A stretch of DNA of 52,148 nt from a virus. Under the pieces are notes generated by a model. The model was not told the DNA's origin. It saw only the letters and a list, made by a program, of their open reading frames with translations, and did no database searches. Positions 38,682 to 48,076 of this stretch are shown here, one piece after another. The stretch spans positions 1-52,148 of IMG/VR virus record IMGVR_UViG_3300020171_000007; one strand, given 5' to 3'. Numbering within the stretch: position 1 is the first letter of the stretch; each line of letters begins with the position of its first letter. A program made the translations under genes and the position numbers.

Positions 38682-41600
38682 TATCTAGCTCTAAGCTTAC
38701 CAACCTCTATCTTGAATTCATCAGAGATAACTCCTCCAGCTTTCTGGACTATATCTATCTCACTCTGAATCTGTGCTCTTTCAGCCTCTCCAGCCCTATC
38801 AAATCTCTGAACAAATAATCTAGCTCTAGCCTCTGTATCTGGCGTTCCCTTCAAGGCCAACCAGAAGGAGCGGTTAGGTAATCCCTTAATGTTTTCTTGG
38901 AACTTAAAACGATCTTTCAGCCGATCATAAGTATCACGATCCTTTGTTGCGGCTGCAGTTTTGGTAATATAGTCAATGACCTCTTTCCTTGACGTACCTT
39001 CTTTGTAAAGGTAAGCTTCAACAACTGTGTCTAGGCCTCGATTCTCTATCCACCTTTCAAGTGTACTCATTGCCCTAGCATCTGCAACCGGCTGAGCGTA
39101 TTGAGAGTAAGGATTAGTAATCCCAATGAATCTTTTGACAACTGGAATCTTTGACAAAGCCTCAGCCAGATGCATCTCTTTCTTATCCTTAGGAAGATCA
39201 CCTAGCAGCTTCTCATATCCTTGCCCAACAAGCCAACTCCACATAGACCCACCTGTTATTAGTTGCTCTACTGCAAACTTAGTACGCTCAGGAGACATAC
39301 CTGTTAATGCACCAAAGTCAATAGCAGCTTGAGGAGTCTGACCTGGAATGTATTCCTCTTTACTCTGAGGCCAGCCTAGAGGTTTGTCAGTCTTCTTCCA
39401 AATATCTTCATCGAGCCAGAAGTCTTTATTAATAACATAACCAAACACTGCACCAGCAGTAGGTGGCAATGAACTAATTCCAACCGGAGATAGCTGTGTC
39501 AATGAGTTAGTAACAGCCTCAACATCTACAGGATTTCCTAACCATTTATCAGTGCAGGCCTCAAAAAAAGTCTTAAAAAACTTCTGTCCAGGATCGATAG
39601 GGATCTTGAAGTAAGGATACCTTGTCTGTCCTTTCTCATCAAGGAAACTAAAGCCATCACCGAGAGGAATGACTAAGTTATTTTGCATATCTATATTACC
39701 CTGCAGAGCCTCCATAGTTTCTGGATTAAGCTTCCTATTGGCTATATAGAGACCAGATACAAGCGCTGCAAACTGAGCAAGTTTGTATGTAGAAACAAGG
39801 GCCGTTCCACTACCTGGTTTGAAAGCCCTGAACATTCCCCTTGTACCCTGAACAGCTGCATTAAGATAAGGTATCCCATTATCAAGGGCTTTAGTAATCC
39901 CTCCACCTTGACCAAAATCCATATAATCACGAGCTGCAAATGTAGCCTCTTGTGTAATCTTCTTATCCTTCAAAGCTTCTTCAAACGAGATGCCTTGTTC
40001 GTTAGCTCTGTTTCTAATAACTCTTTCACGGATAGCCAGCCTAGTCATGATCTCAGTCGTCTCACCGAAGTAACCTAGAAAATCCTGAACCTTATCAATC
40101 CCACTCTCAATATGTCTACCACGTTGGAGTAGTCTTCCTTGATGGACTAAGAACTCCATCCCTCCGCCTTCTCTGATATAGTCTTCATATCGACCTTTGC
40201 GAAGTATAGCATCACCAAAGATAGCTGCTTGATCTCTAGCCATCTGAAGACCGAACATAGGGAGATTAGGACTATAAGTAGATCTCCATGCCTTTCCATC
40301 GAATTCTCTGGCTGTGTACCAAGTATGCATTACATCTCTGGGTAGATTGGCTAGAGCAAATCCCCAGTCTATTCCAGTAGCAAAGGTTCTTAACACTGGA
40401 CTTCCAGATGCATAACGTAGGAATTGACTAAGCTTATAACTCATCTCAGGATTATTAGTAATCCATTCTCTAGCCATCTCAGGAGATAGATAAATAGCTT
40501 TACGTTCACCCTTTTCATATACAAAGATACGGTCCCATCCTGAAGGAATCCTATCTTCAGGTTTCTCCTTAACTGCAACAAAAGGATTATCCGGCTGAGT
40601 CCTTGCAAGATCAAGTAGATTCTTATTAGCTGCATTATTAAGTATGCGACCATAAGCTCTATTGAATACCTCTAAGGCCATAACCTCAGATGAAGGCTCA
40701 AAGATATCCGTATCTCGTCCATGGGCTAAGGACTCAACACCTGAGTCATAGACAGTTCGAGTACGCTTACCTATCTTAGATTGATAGCGTTTGTCAAAGA
40801 CATCAACAAGTTTGATTCGACGGTAGTTGTGGGATGCTAATGCATCGTGCTCTTCAGAGGAAATCAACTCAGCATCGAGCATATCTTTCAAAGGCTTCTT
40901 CATCCAATCGAAGTAGGCTCCAGCTCGCTGGTTTAATATCTCAGCGCGTTCAGGAGATAGTTTCTCTGTATATTGGAAGAGTTCTTTATATGAAGCAGCC
41001 TCGACTGGCGTGAGACCTTCGGGAAAACTAAACTGTTTAGTTGTCTTATATTTCCCAATGTCTAGCATACGATCAGCGAGGATCAAGTTATCAAGAATCC
41101 TTTTTTCATTCTTACTCAGTCCATCATAGACCTCTCCACGCATCTGCTTGAGTTGCTGAGCTGCAAGCGATGAGGCACCTTTACTTAGATACATCTTCTG
41201 GATAATCTCATAGCCATCGTTACCGAGTTGATCAAGTAACTCTCTTCGTATATTTCCAGACCTATCAACGAAAGATCTGGTTAGTTCTTCTTTAGTTCTT
41301 TCAATAGCCTCGCCAGGCTTAAAAGCTTTCATCCCTCGTGCCTTAGCTGTATAAGCAGCAAGGGCTTTAGCACCCTCGACTATTTTCTTAGTTGCTTCGG
41401 TAGGATCTAGGCCCATATAAAGGCTGAGTCCAGAGGGGTGTGTCTTTGTTTTGCCTGTTATATAACTAACTGCTGATTTAAGTCCATTTACATCCTCTGC
41501 TTCTAACATCCTATCTAGCGTCTCCCAAGGAGGTTCAGCTTTCCTCTGCTCAGGAGTCATCTTCCTTCTCCACTCACTCAACCTAGATTCCATCTCACCA

Positions 41601-44600
41601 GGGTCTTTCAAATAACTTTCAGTACCTGATTTAGTTATATACTTATCTACAGTATCTTTTAAAGAACTCATTTCTTCTGCAGCCCTAGTCTGTAATCCAT
41701 TTATTATATCACTTACACTTTTAGCTTTCATACCCATATTAAAAGCTATATCTATATTTTCAAGCTCCCTTTTTAATTCTGGTGTTTTAGCCCTGCTCTT
41801 TAGTTCTTTTAAGAAAGCATCAAGAATCTTTGCATTTTCAGCCTCAGGACTAGTCCCTCTAAATCTCGACTTCATTATCTCATTCACAGCATGCTGAGTT
41901 TCATGAACAAAGGTATCTTGCCAATCTCCACTTATATGAATTGTTCTAGTTTTATCATCATAGTATCCATTCTCACTCTTCTTCTTAGATTCTTTATTTA
42001 TATCTACTTTTACTTCTCTAAGCTCTGGAATAGCTTTAAGTAACTTCGAGTCACCTATATAAGCTGGAAGATATCCATGTGAGATATTCCCTTTATTTAC
42101 ATGATCTATAGTACTCTGGCTTAAAGGTTTAATATCTTCTGGACCTATCTCATATCTCCACTTTCCATCTTTTGCTAGCCAATAGCCAGTCTCTTCAAAG
42201 ACCTCTCTATTACGATAAAGATCATCAACATAATAAGGGTTCTTTTCTGTGCCTATATTTCTAGTCCCTACTTTAATTTTCTTAAGAAGATCCTTCACCA
42301 TCTGAGGAGCTTCACTGATAGGAATCATCATGTTAAGCTGTATCCCACCACCAGTTCGTGCTGCAGCTAATCTACTTTTAACATCTCTACGTTTTAACTC
42401 CCAATCAGCACTACCAGATACCATATCTTTAGATTTTAAGAATGTTTGCCAACCTTCAAGAAAAGCACGATTTAATTTTGCACCACGTCTTAATTCAATA
42501 GAACCTATATCAATGCCTAAATCTAGTGCAGTTTCATATACTGTTTGACGTAGCGACTGGCGTTTTTTATATGTCCAGCTTCCAGGCATGACTGGTTTAT
42601 CTGACAGAGCAGTAATAAGATCTATAAGTTTAGGTAGGTCTTTATCTTTCATTATATTTTTAGGGTGTAGTTGATAGTCACCACGTACATCAGCAAGCAT
42701 CTTACCCCATTGATCTTTACTTAACTTAAAGATATCCTTAATCTGAGTAGGATCAACTCCCATATTAAAAGTTGTTCCACCCCCAGTCTTATCTATCCTA
42801 TCCTGAACCTCATCCAGCTGCTTCTCAAGCTTTGCTATAAGCTCATCATTAGGCTTATCTGCATTATTTTCCTTCTCAAGTCTATTCTCAATCCGCTCAA
42901 GTTCGTTCTCCAACTTTTCTACTGGTGAGTAGACTTTATTCTTCAATTCCTCTTGAACTCTAAAGTGACCATAAACATCTTTCTGTTGAAAAGGTTTAAG
43001 TTTATCAAAGGTTGTATGATAGAAATCCTTAACATATTTAGCTAGTTCTATAGGATCAACTCCCATAGTTAGTTTTGCTTCAGTTCGTTTAATTGTTAAA
43101 CGATCTGATTGTCTCGCCCACTTAGCAGCCTCTCTCACAGTATCTTTCCAAGCTCTGAAGTCGACTGTCTTATCAAACTTAGTCTCAAGATTATCAGCCC
43201 TTGTTGCTAACTCACTCAGCCCATTCCTAACCTTATCAATAGGAACATCTTCCCCATTGAGATAGCGATTAGCTTCGTTGATTAAGTAACGTGTGAAAAC
43301 CTCAGGCGTTGCATCTATTTTATCAATCTTGTCTTGCATCAACTTCTTAAGATTATTAGTATGCTCAACATCTGAGTTACGAAAAGGATGATTGTCTTGC
43401 TTGAGTGCCTCAGGTTCAGGCGTTCCAGTCTGGAGGTCTAGATCGGTGATTGGCAAAAATTTCTTTTTTGCTTTTAGTTTAGCTTTCGGCTCACGAATAT
43501 ATCTCCCATCTTCCCTTTTTACAAAATCTGTTTGTCTATCAAAGAACCCAGTCGCATCTACAACAGGACTTGTCTCTATTCGTAGATTATTTTGATCTGC
43601 AACCTGTCGAATTTGATTTAGGATCTTAGTTCCTTCTCCTTGCCGTCTTAAATCCTTAGGAATTTTTATAGTATCCAGACTAATACCTTGTGTTCCATCA
43701 GGATAATATATTGCGGAGAACTTAAAAGGCACATTAGGATAGTCAGACTGTATCTTTTCCTGTAAAGCAGGTACTACATCTATTGCCTTTCCCTCCACTC
43801 TCTTCACTTTAACTTTAGCTTTCAGCTTAGCCTTAGGCTCTATAATCTCTAGATCAGCCCTTGGAGCAGCCTCAATCTTATCCCCTTCCTCCAAGATAGC
43901 TCTCAAATCAGGATCGAGTTCTTCAACTTTAATCTCAGGCTCTTTTCCTTCTTTAATATCTTTGACCTCCTGCCCCTTCACCTCAAGCTCTGCTTTTGCC
44001 TCTATTGCAGCCTTAGCTTTTTCCTCAATCCTCTTCGCCTCAAGCTCAATCTGAACCTTCTCAACTTCAGCTACTTTAACCTGAGCCTGCTGTAATACTT
44101 CAGAAGGAATCTGCTCACCCTCTGCTGGAGACGGTGGAGTCTTAGCCTTATCAATCCTTGTATTAAGATCAGTTAAATCCTGTGCTACCTCAAATCTCAT
44201 ATTCTTTGGTAGTCCTTTATAGAGAAAGAATGTATCTAAAGCTATATCAAATAAGACATCACCCATAGGCCTATCGGTAAAAGGATTACCGCCGACTTCA
44301 GCCGCTCTATATGCATTAAGCCCTACCAATCCAGTAAGGATTCTGGCTCCTGTATCCCATCCTTCCTTAGGAAACATCCCTCTTGATGCACCGAAGATAG
44401 TCCCAATCATAGCGCCAGACTTAGTACCTTCCCAGATCTTTCCTGCAGCTTGAGTAAAGGTAACTTGTTCAAGAGCTTCACCGGTAGCTGATAGACCAAG
44501 CGCTGGACCTAACAAGACAGAGTCTCGTAAAGCACTCTTAAATATACGAGAAGCTACAGCCTCATTCTGGAATGCTTTAGGAAGGAAATTTAGAACAGGC

Positions 44601-45448
44601 TTAACTAACTTCCCTGCTATCATTATAGGAGCTGTATAAAGTCCAGCTAATGAGCCAAGTGCTTCTCCTACATAACCTGGAGTGTCTGTAGCAGGAAATT
44701 CTACTTCACCTATCAAGCCTTTTTTGATGGCTGGAGCAAGACCAAGCGTTGACATTGAGATGAAGGAACTAGCAGCCTTCTCAACAAACTCAGGCGACTG
44801 TCGATACTTATCCAGAGGAATACCTTCCTCTTTAGCCATGTGCATTACTAAGGCTTGAGCCTTAGCACCTTCTGATAAACCCCTTACATTCTCAACGCCG
44901 AACAAACCAGTGAGAGCATCAATTCCTCGTTCGATGAAGTTAGGTTTATCATCACTCCGACTAATGCTTTGAACCGGCTCAAGAAACTCTTCATATCCTT
45001 CAGGTACATTACTCTTCCCTGGATATGTAGTAGTTCTTATCCCACCTTTGATTGTAGAAGTTACTTGCATAGACATTGAAGGAGCACCTTTCCAGGCCTC
45101 GTCAATGTCAACCTCTTTCTTTCTCAAACTACGCCGCATAGGAACAGCTTCACGTTTAATAGCTTCACGCTTAGCTGCTTCCTCTGCCACACCAGGCATC
45201 AACTTACCAAACAAAGCTATAGGATCATAAGCTTCTACATTGATAGGAGGTTCAGCCGGAGTAGGAGTCTTAACAACCTCCTTTGGAGTATCAGGATCAA
45301 GCAACTCAAGATCGGCTCTCCTTTTTCTCCTCCCTCCAGCTGCAATTTCCCTAGCCAGTTCATCAGGATCCTGTCCGGTAGGGACTTTTATATCAAAAGG
45401 TGGTAGGTTAGAGTTAGGCTCCAACAATTCAAGATCAGCCCTCATCAT
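38681..45448 (-). CDS. 2255-residue polyvalent internal virion protein
   Basis: The largest gene. N-terminal 120 residues have repeated RADLELLEP/RADLELLDP/RADLEIIEP motifs. Residues about 200-400 carry hydrophobic segments (LGLAPAIKKGLIGEV; AVASRIFKSALRDSVLLGP). A long charged coiled coil follows (450-540). A GNAT-like patch is near 600 (KIPKDLRRQGEGTKIL). A zinc-peptidase motif HETQH is at 1182-1186. The last 900 residues resemble large polyvalent-protein domains. Recurrent MGVDP/MGLDP motifs mark module starts. Such proteins are packaged in the head and injected with the DNA. Last gene of the late arm. Confidence 0.75.
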   Translation of the reverse strand: MMRADLELLEPNSNLPPFDIKVPTGQDPDELAREIAAGGRRKRRADLELLDPDTPKEVVKTPTPAEPPINVEAYDPIALFGKLMPGVAEEAAKREAIKREAVPMRRSLRKKEVDIDEAWKGAPSMSMQVTSTIKGGIRTTTYPGKSNVPEGYEEFLEPVQSISRSDDKPNFIERGIDALTGLFGVENVRGLSEGAKAQALVMHMAKEEGIPLDKYRQSPEFVEKAASSFISMSTLGLAPAIKKGLIGEVEFPATDTPGYVGEALGSLAGLYTAPIMIAGKLVKPVLNFLPKAFQNEAVASRIFKSALRDSVLLGPALGLSATGEALEQVTFTQAAGKIWEGTKSGAMIGTIFGASRGMFPKEGWDTGARILTGLVGLNAYRAAEVGGNPFTDRPMGDVLFDIALDTFFLYKGLPKNMRFEVAQDLTDLNTRIDKAKTPPSPAEGEQIPSEVLQQAQVKVAEVEKVQIELEAKRIEEKAKAAIEAKAELEVKGQEVKDIKEGKEPEIKVEELDPDLRAILEEGDKIEAAPRADLEIIEPKAKLKAKVKVKRVEGKAIDVVPALQEKIQSDYPNVPFKFSAIYYPDGTQGISLDTIKIPKDLRRQGEGTKILNQIRQVADQNNLRIETSPVVDATGFFDRQTDFVKREDGRYIREPKAKLKAKKKFLPITDLDLQTGTPEPEALKQDNHPFRNSDVEHTNNLKKLMQDKIDKIDATPEVFTRYLINEANRYLNGEDVPIDKVRNGLSELATRADNLETKFDKTVDFRAWKDTVREAAKWARQSDRLTIKRTEAKLTMGVDPIELAKYVKDFYHTTFDKLKPFQQKDVYGHFRVQEELKNKVYSPVEKLENELERIENRLEKENNADKPNDELIAKLEKQLDEVQDRIDKTGGGTTFNMGVDPTQIKDIFKLSKDQWGKMLADVRGDYQLHPKNIMKDKDLPKLIDLITALSDKPVMPGSWTYKKRQSLRQTVYETALDLGIDIGSIELRRGAKLNRAFLEGWQTFLKSKDMVSGSADWELKRRDVKSRLAAARTGGGIQLNMMIPISEAPQMVKDLLKKIKVGTRNIGTEKNPYYVDDLYRNREVFEETGYWLAKDGKWRYEIGPEDIKPLSQSTIDHVNKGNISHGYLPAYIGDSKLLKAIPELREVKVDINKESKKKSENGYYDDKTRTIHISGDWQDTFVHETQHAVNEIMKSRFRGTSPEAENAKILDAFLKELKSRAKTPELKRELENIDIAFNMGMKAKSVSDIINGLQTRAAEEMSSLKDTVDKYITKSGTESYLKDPGEMESRLSEWRRKMTPEQRKAEPPWETLDRMLEAEDVNGLKSAVSYITGKTKTHPSGLSLYMGLDPTEATKKIVEGAKALAAYTAKARGMKAFKPGEAIERTKEELTRSFVDRSGNIRRELLDQLGNDGYEIIQKMYLSKGASSLAAQQLKQMRGEVYDGLSKNEKRILDNLILADRMLDIGKYKTTKQFSFPEGLTPVEAASYKELFQYTEKLSPERAEILNQRAGAYFDWMKKPLKDMLDAELISSEEHDALASHNYRRIKLVDVFDKRYQSKIGKRTRTVYDSGVESLAHGRDTDIFEPSSEVMALEVFNRAYGRILNNAANKNLLDLARTQPDNPFVAVKEKPEDRIPSGWDRIFVYEKGERKAIYLSPEMAREWITNNPEMSYKLSQFLRYASGSPVLRTFATGIDWGFALANLPRDVMHTWYTAREFDGKAWRSTYSPNLPMFGLQMARDQAAIFGDAILRKGRYEDYIREGGGMEFLVHQGRLLQRGRHIESGIDKVQDFLGYFGETTEIMTRLAIRERVIRNRANEQGISFEEALKDKKITQEATFAARDYMDFGQGGGITKALDNGIPYLNAAVQGTRGMFRAFKPGSGTALVSTYKLAQFAALVSGLYIANRKLNPETMEALQGNIDMQNNLVIPLGDGFSFLDEKGQTRYPYFKIPIDPGQKFFKTFFEACTDKWLGNPVDVEAVTNSLTQLSPVGISSLPPTAGAVFGYVINKDFWLDEDIWKKTDKPLGWPQSKEEYIPGQTPQAAIDFGALTGMSPERTKFAVEQLITGGSMWSWLVGQGYEKLLGDLPKDKKEMHLAEALSKIPVVKRFIGITNPYSQYAQPVADARAMSTLERWIENRGLDTVVEAYLYKEGTSRKEVIDYITKTAAATKDRDTYDRLKDRFKFQENIKGLPNRSFWLALKGTPDTEARARLFVQRFDRAGEAERAQIQSEIDIVQKAGGVISDEFKIEVGKLRAR
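43082..43106. repeat. 25-bp palindromic repeat, copy 16 (inside the polyvalent gene)
   Basis: Arms AGTTCG and CGATCT, core TTTAATTGTTAAA. Translated in frame as DRLTIKRTE, directly before the KLTMGVDP module boundary. Confidence 0.92.
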
Positions 45449-45454
45449 ATACTC

Positions 45455-46696
45455 CTATTTAAGTGGATACTTAATCATCTGTGATTCTCCGTTAGGCCAT
45501 ATAACTTTCCACACCATAGTCTTGCCATCCTTATCCCATTCGGCGCTTTGGATTTCTCCGTTCCTAGCAATGATAGAGTCAACAACAGCCTTGGCTTTAA
45601 ACTTTGTCATTTCAGTACTTACCTTTCCAAGATCAGTACCATATCTAAACTCAACATCCTTATGATATTCATCAGCTCGTTTAGTAATGTCTGTATTAAA
45701 TTTACCTGAAGAGAAATAGTTTTGAGTCTCCACCGCATTGAAAGCCTTTTTCTCTTCAAGCCTTTCACCTAGATTAATAGCTCCAGCCTTAGCCATTTCA
45801 GTCATCCAGGTATTGAATGATCCCTTGTAACCATCCTTCACAGCCTCATCGTAATCCTTCTTATGAGTGGTCTTAGCCATATCTTGGAATTCTGTAAAGG
45901 TTCCTTTAAAGCCTTGACCCTGTGCGAATTCATAGTTTTTAACGGCTGCTGTCTTATCATCTTTATTTAGCTTCTGATAAGCAAGGAAGTCTTTCTGAGT
46001 CATCTTAAAGGGAACACCTTCGACTGTGACAGAAGGAGTCTCAGCTATAGTACGTGCTTCTGATTCCTTGGTAAGCTGTCTCTTATAAGGAAGTTCAACC
46101 TCTGCAGCCTCTCTAGCCCTTGTCTCTGCAGAGCCTTTATAAAAAGACTCAACTAAGTCTCTATAGCTCTGCCCTCTCAGTTTATCCTGCTCGCTCTTCA
46201 TCCCCATTAACGAAACGAGGTCTTGTGTAGTCAAGCCAGCCAGATCAGCAGGATTTACATTTAGCTCTGGTTGGCTAATAGCGAAAGGGTTTGCGACGTT
46301 TGATCTACTCCCTTGTATTGGAGTAGGAGCACTAGTAGGTGCTAATGAAGGCTCAGTTTTGAATGTACCCTCTCCACCTAAGAAACTACTATACAACGCA
46401 GAATCTGGAGGAGCATTCAAAGTTAGGCCGGCGCTACTAAGCGTACCCTTAGAACCATCCGGCCCTAGTAACTGTTTTATCAGCTTCATGAAATTCTGAG
46501 ACTGAATATTCTGCTGTGTTATAGCATTGATATTAGTCGGTTGAAATCCTTTGTCTGTATTAGCACCGTAGGCACTAAGATCAGCTCCAGCCCCTGCTAA
46601 GTACTGCAGGAATAGTTTATTCTGGAGCAGAGAACTTAAACCTCCAGCTCCACCTCCTCCACCTATCCCTTCCATCGCACTCATATCTGGTATCAT
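45455..46696 (-). CDS. Internal virion / injected protein
   Basis: 413 residues. The first 60 are Gly/Ala-rich with GGGGGAGGLSSLLQNKLFLQ; residues 60-200 are polar and disordered; the C-terminal half is helical with repeated TFTEFQDMAKTTHKKDYDEA-like units, similar to tandem repeats GFKGTFTEF / GYKGSFNTW. Position between other large late proteins suggests an ejected virion component. No enzymatic motif. Confidence 0.55.
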   Translation of the reverse strand: MIPDMSAMEGIGGGGGAGGLSSLLQNKLFLQYLAGAGADLSAYGANTDKGFQPTNINAITQQNIQSQNFMKLIKQLLGPDGSKGTLSSAGLTLNAPPDSALYSSFLGGEGTFKTEPSLAPTSAPTPIQGSRSNVANPFAISQPELNVNPADLAGLTTQDLVSLMGMKSEQDKLRGQSYRDLVESFYKGSAETRAREAAEVELPYKRQLTKESEARTIAETPSVTVEGVPFKMTQKDFLAYQKLNKDDKTAAVKNYEFAQGQGFKGTFTEFQDMAKTTHKKDYDEAVKDGYKGSFNTWMTEMAKAGAINLGERLEEKKAFNAVETQNYFSSGKFNTDITKRADEYHKDVEFRYGTDLGKVSTEMTKFKAKAVVDSIIARNGEIQSAEWDKDGKTMVWKVIWPNGESQMIKYPLK

Positions 46697-46714
46697 TTTT
46701 AGACCTCCAATCTA

Positions 46715-47611
46715 TTAACTCATCATTCCTATAGCTGCTCCAAGAACACCACCAATAACTGCACCAGGAGGACCACCAATCATTGCACCTGCAGCTGCTC
46801 CACTTAATGCACCTCCTAATACTGATGCAGTCTTGTTCTTCCCAGGCATATTGGGAACTACTGTACCTCCACCTATAGCGGCTAATAGATTCGAGCCATG
46901 CTGAAAGACCTCAAGATCCCACTTTGCATCGGCTTCATCTATTGAAGCATCTTGATCAGTCTGCTCTTTCTTTGCCACAATCTTTATTCGACTAGCCTCA
47001 ACAGATATTCTTACAAGACTCTCTTCCCAGCCAATTCTTCTTGCCATCATCTGTATCATTTGATCAACTACACTTACTCTCTTATCATTCAAAACTATAC
47101 GAAGATTAGAAAGATACTTGGCCACATCTCTTGCTTGAAATGATTCAATGATAGCCTCGCCAATAGGAAATGCCGATGATACTACTGCATTAATATCTTG
47201 CATCCCACGTCTGAAACGAGGTAAGGCTCTTGTAGTAATGTTATCATCTAATTGATTTTGAAAAGCAACTACATCAGCAGTTATATTTGCTTCTCCAACT
47301 CCATCAAGAGTTAGACCAGCTTGAGCATAGAAAGCTGCCCAGTTTACTGTATCTGATAGTCCGGCTAAGATTGCAGCAAAGGAAGTTACCTTTGTCTCAT
47401 AAGCTGCAATAGCTGCATCTGGATTATAGGCAACTAATCCAATCCAAGGTGAGCTACCTAAAGCTGAATCCATAACCTCTGTTATAGACTTCTCTATTGT
47501 GTCAACTCCTGTAGCATTAAGCCAGTCTTTATGAATGGTCTCTAAATATGCAGCATGACTTACTGCACCTGAACTTCCACCACCACCTGATGAACCCATA
47601 AGCACCTCCAT
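46715..47611 (-). CDS. Internal virion protein with Gly-rich membrane-active tail
   Basis: 298 residues. Helical body with VSSAFPIGEAIIESFQARDV; the last 40 residues are GGALSGAAAGAMIGGPPGAV then IGGVLGAAIGM, a glycine-zipper that could insert into membranes. Such tails occur in phage ejection proteins that form a channel for DNA entry. GGAGG ribosome binding site follows palindromic repeat copy 17. Confidence 0.6.
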   Translation of the reverse strand: MEVLMGSSGGGGSSGAVSHAAYLETIHKDWLNATGVDTIEKSITEVMDSALGSSPWIGLVAYNPDAAIAAYETKVTSFAAILAGLSDTVNWAAFYAQAGLTLDGVGEANITADVVAFQNQLDDNITTRALPRFRRGMQDINAVVSSAFPIGEAIIESFQARDVAKYLSNLRIVLNDKRVSVVDQMIQMMARRIGWEESLVRISVEASRIKIVAKKEQTDQDASIDEADAKWDLEVFQHGSNLLAAIGGGTVVPNMPGKNKTASVLGGALSGAAAGAMIGGPPGAVIGGVLGAAIGMMS

Positions 47612-47612
47612 T

Positions 47613-47637
47613 AGATCGTTTAATGGTTAAACGAACT
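47613..47637. repeat. 25-bp palindromic repeat, copy 17
   Basis: Arms AGATCG and CGAACT, core TTTAATGGTTAAA. On the minus strand it encodes the terminal Phe-Val and TAA stop of the acetyltransferase-like gene. Confidence 0.92.
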
Positions 47638-48073
47638 TATTTACTTCCAAAGAGATAAAAGTGTAATCTATATTACCATTATACTTCTTTGCAAGTTCAA
47701 CTAAATAAGGATTAGCTGAATATGCCATTATACTATGACACCCTTTTGATTTTGCATACTTGAGCAATGACTCAAAACCTTCAGTCCAACTATCTGGGTT
47801 AATAGGATCGTATCCATAAAGACAGTATAGTAATAAGTTTCTTGTATCACTTGCATCGTCATAAAGAAATTGTGTAACTAGAATAGCCTCAAACTTATTT
47901 TCTGGTCTTGTGTAAGAAGCCCAGACCTCAAGTTTTCCACTTAGCATAGATGAGAGTATTCTGTTCATCTTATCAGGATGATCTCCTACGATTGGAGGTA
48001 GAGATTCTTCCATAGCATATTTAATAATAGGCCAGAATTTAGAAATTTGATCTGGTAATAGTTTTGTAAGCAT
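47627..48073 (-). CDS. GNAT-like acetyltransferase-fold protein
   Basis: 148 residues. The order MLSGKLEVWASYT, EAILVTQFLYDD, LLLYCLYGYDPINPDSWTEG, LLKYAKSKGCHSIMAYSANP matches the small phage GNAT-fold proteins in head-tail operons. The acetyl-CoA loop is poorly conserved, so it may be structural. The stop codon lies inside palindromic repeat copy 17. Confidence 0.55.
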   Translation of the reverse strand: MLTKLLPDQISKFWPIIKYAMEESLPPIVGDHPDKMNRILSSMLSGKLEVWASYTRPENKFEAILVTQFLYDDASDTRNLLLYCLYGYDPINPDSWTEGFESLLKYAKSKGCHSIMAYSANPYLVELAKKYNGNIDYTFISLEVNKFV

Positions 48074-48076
48074 ATC

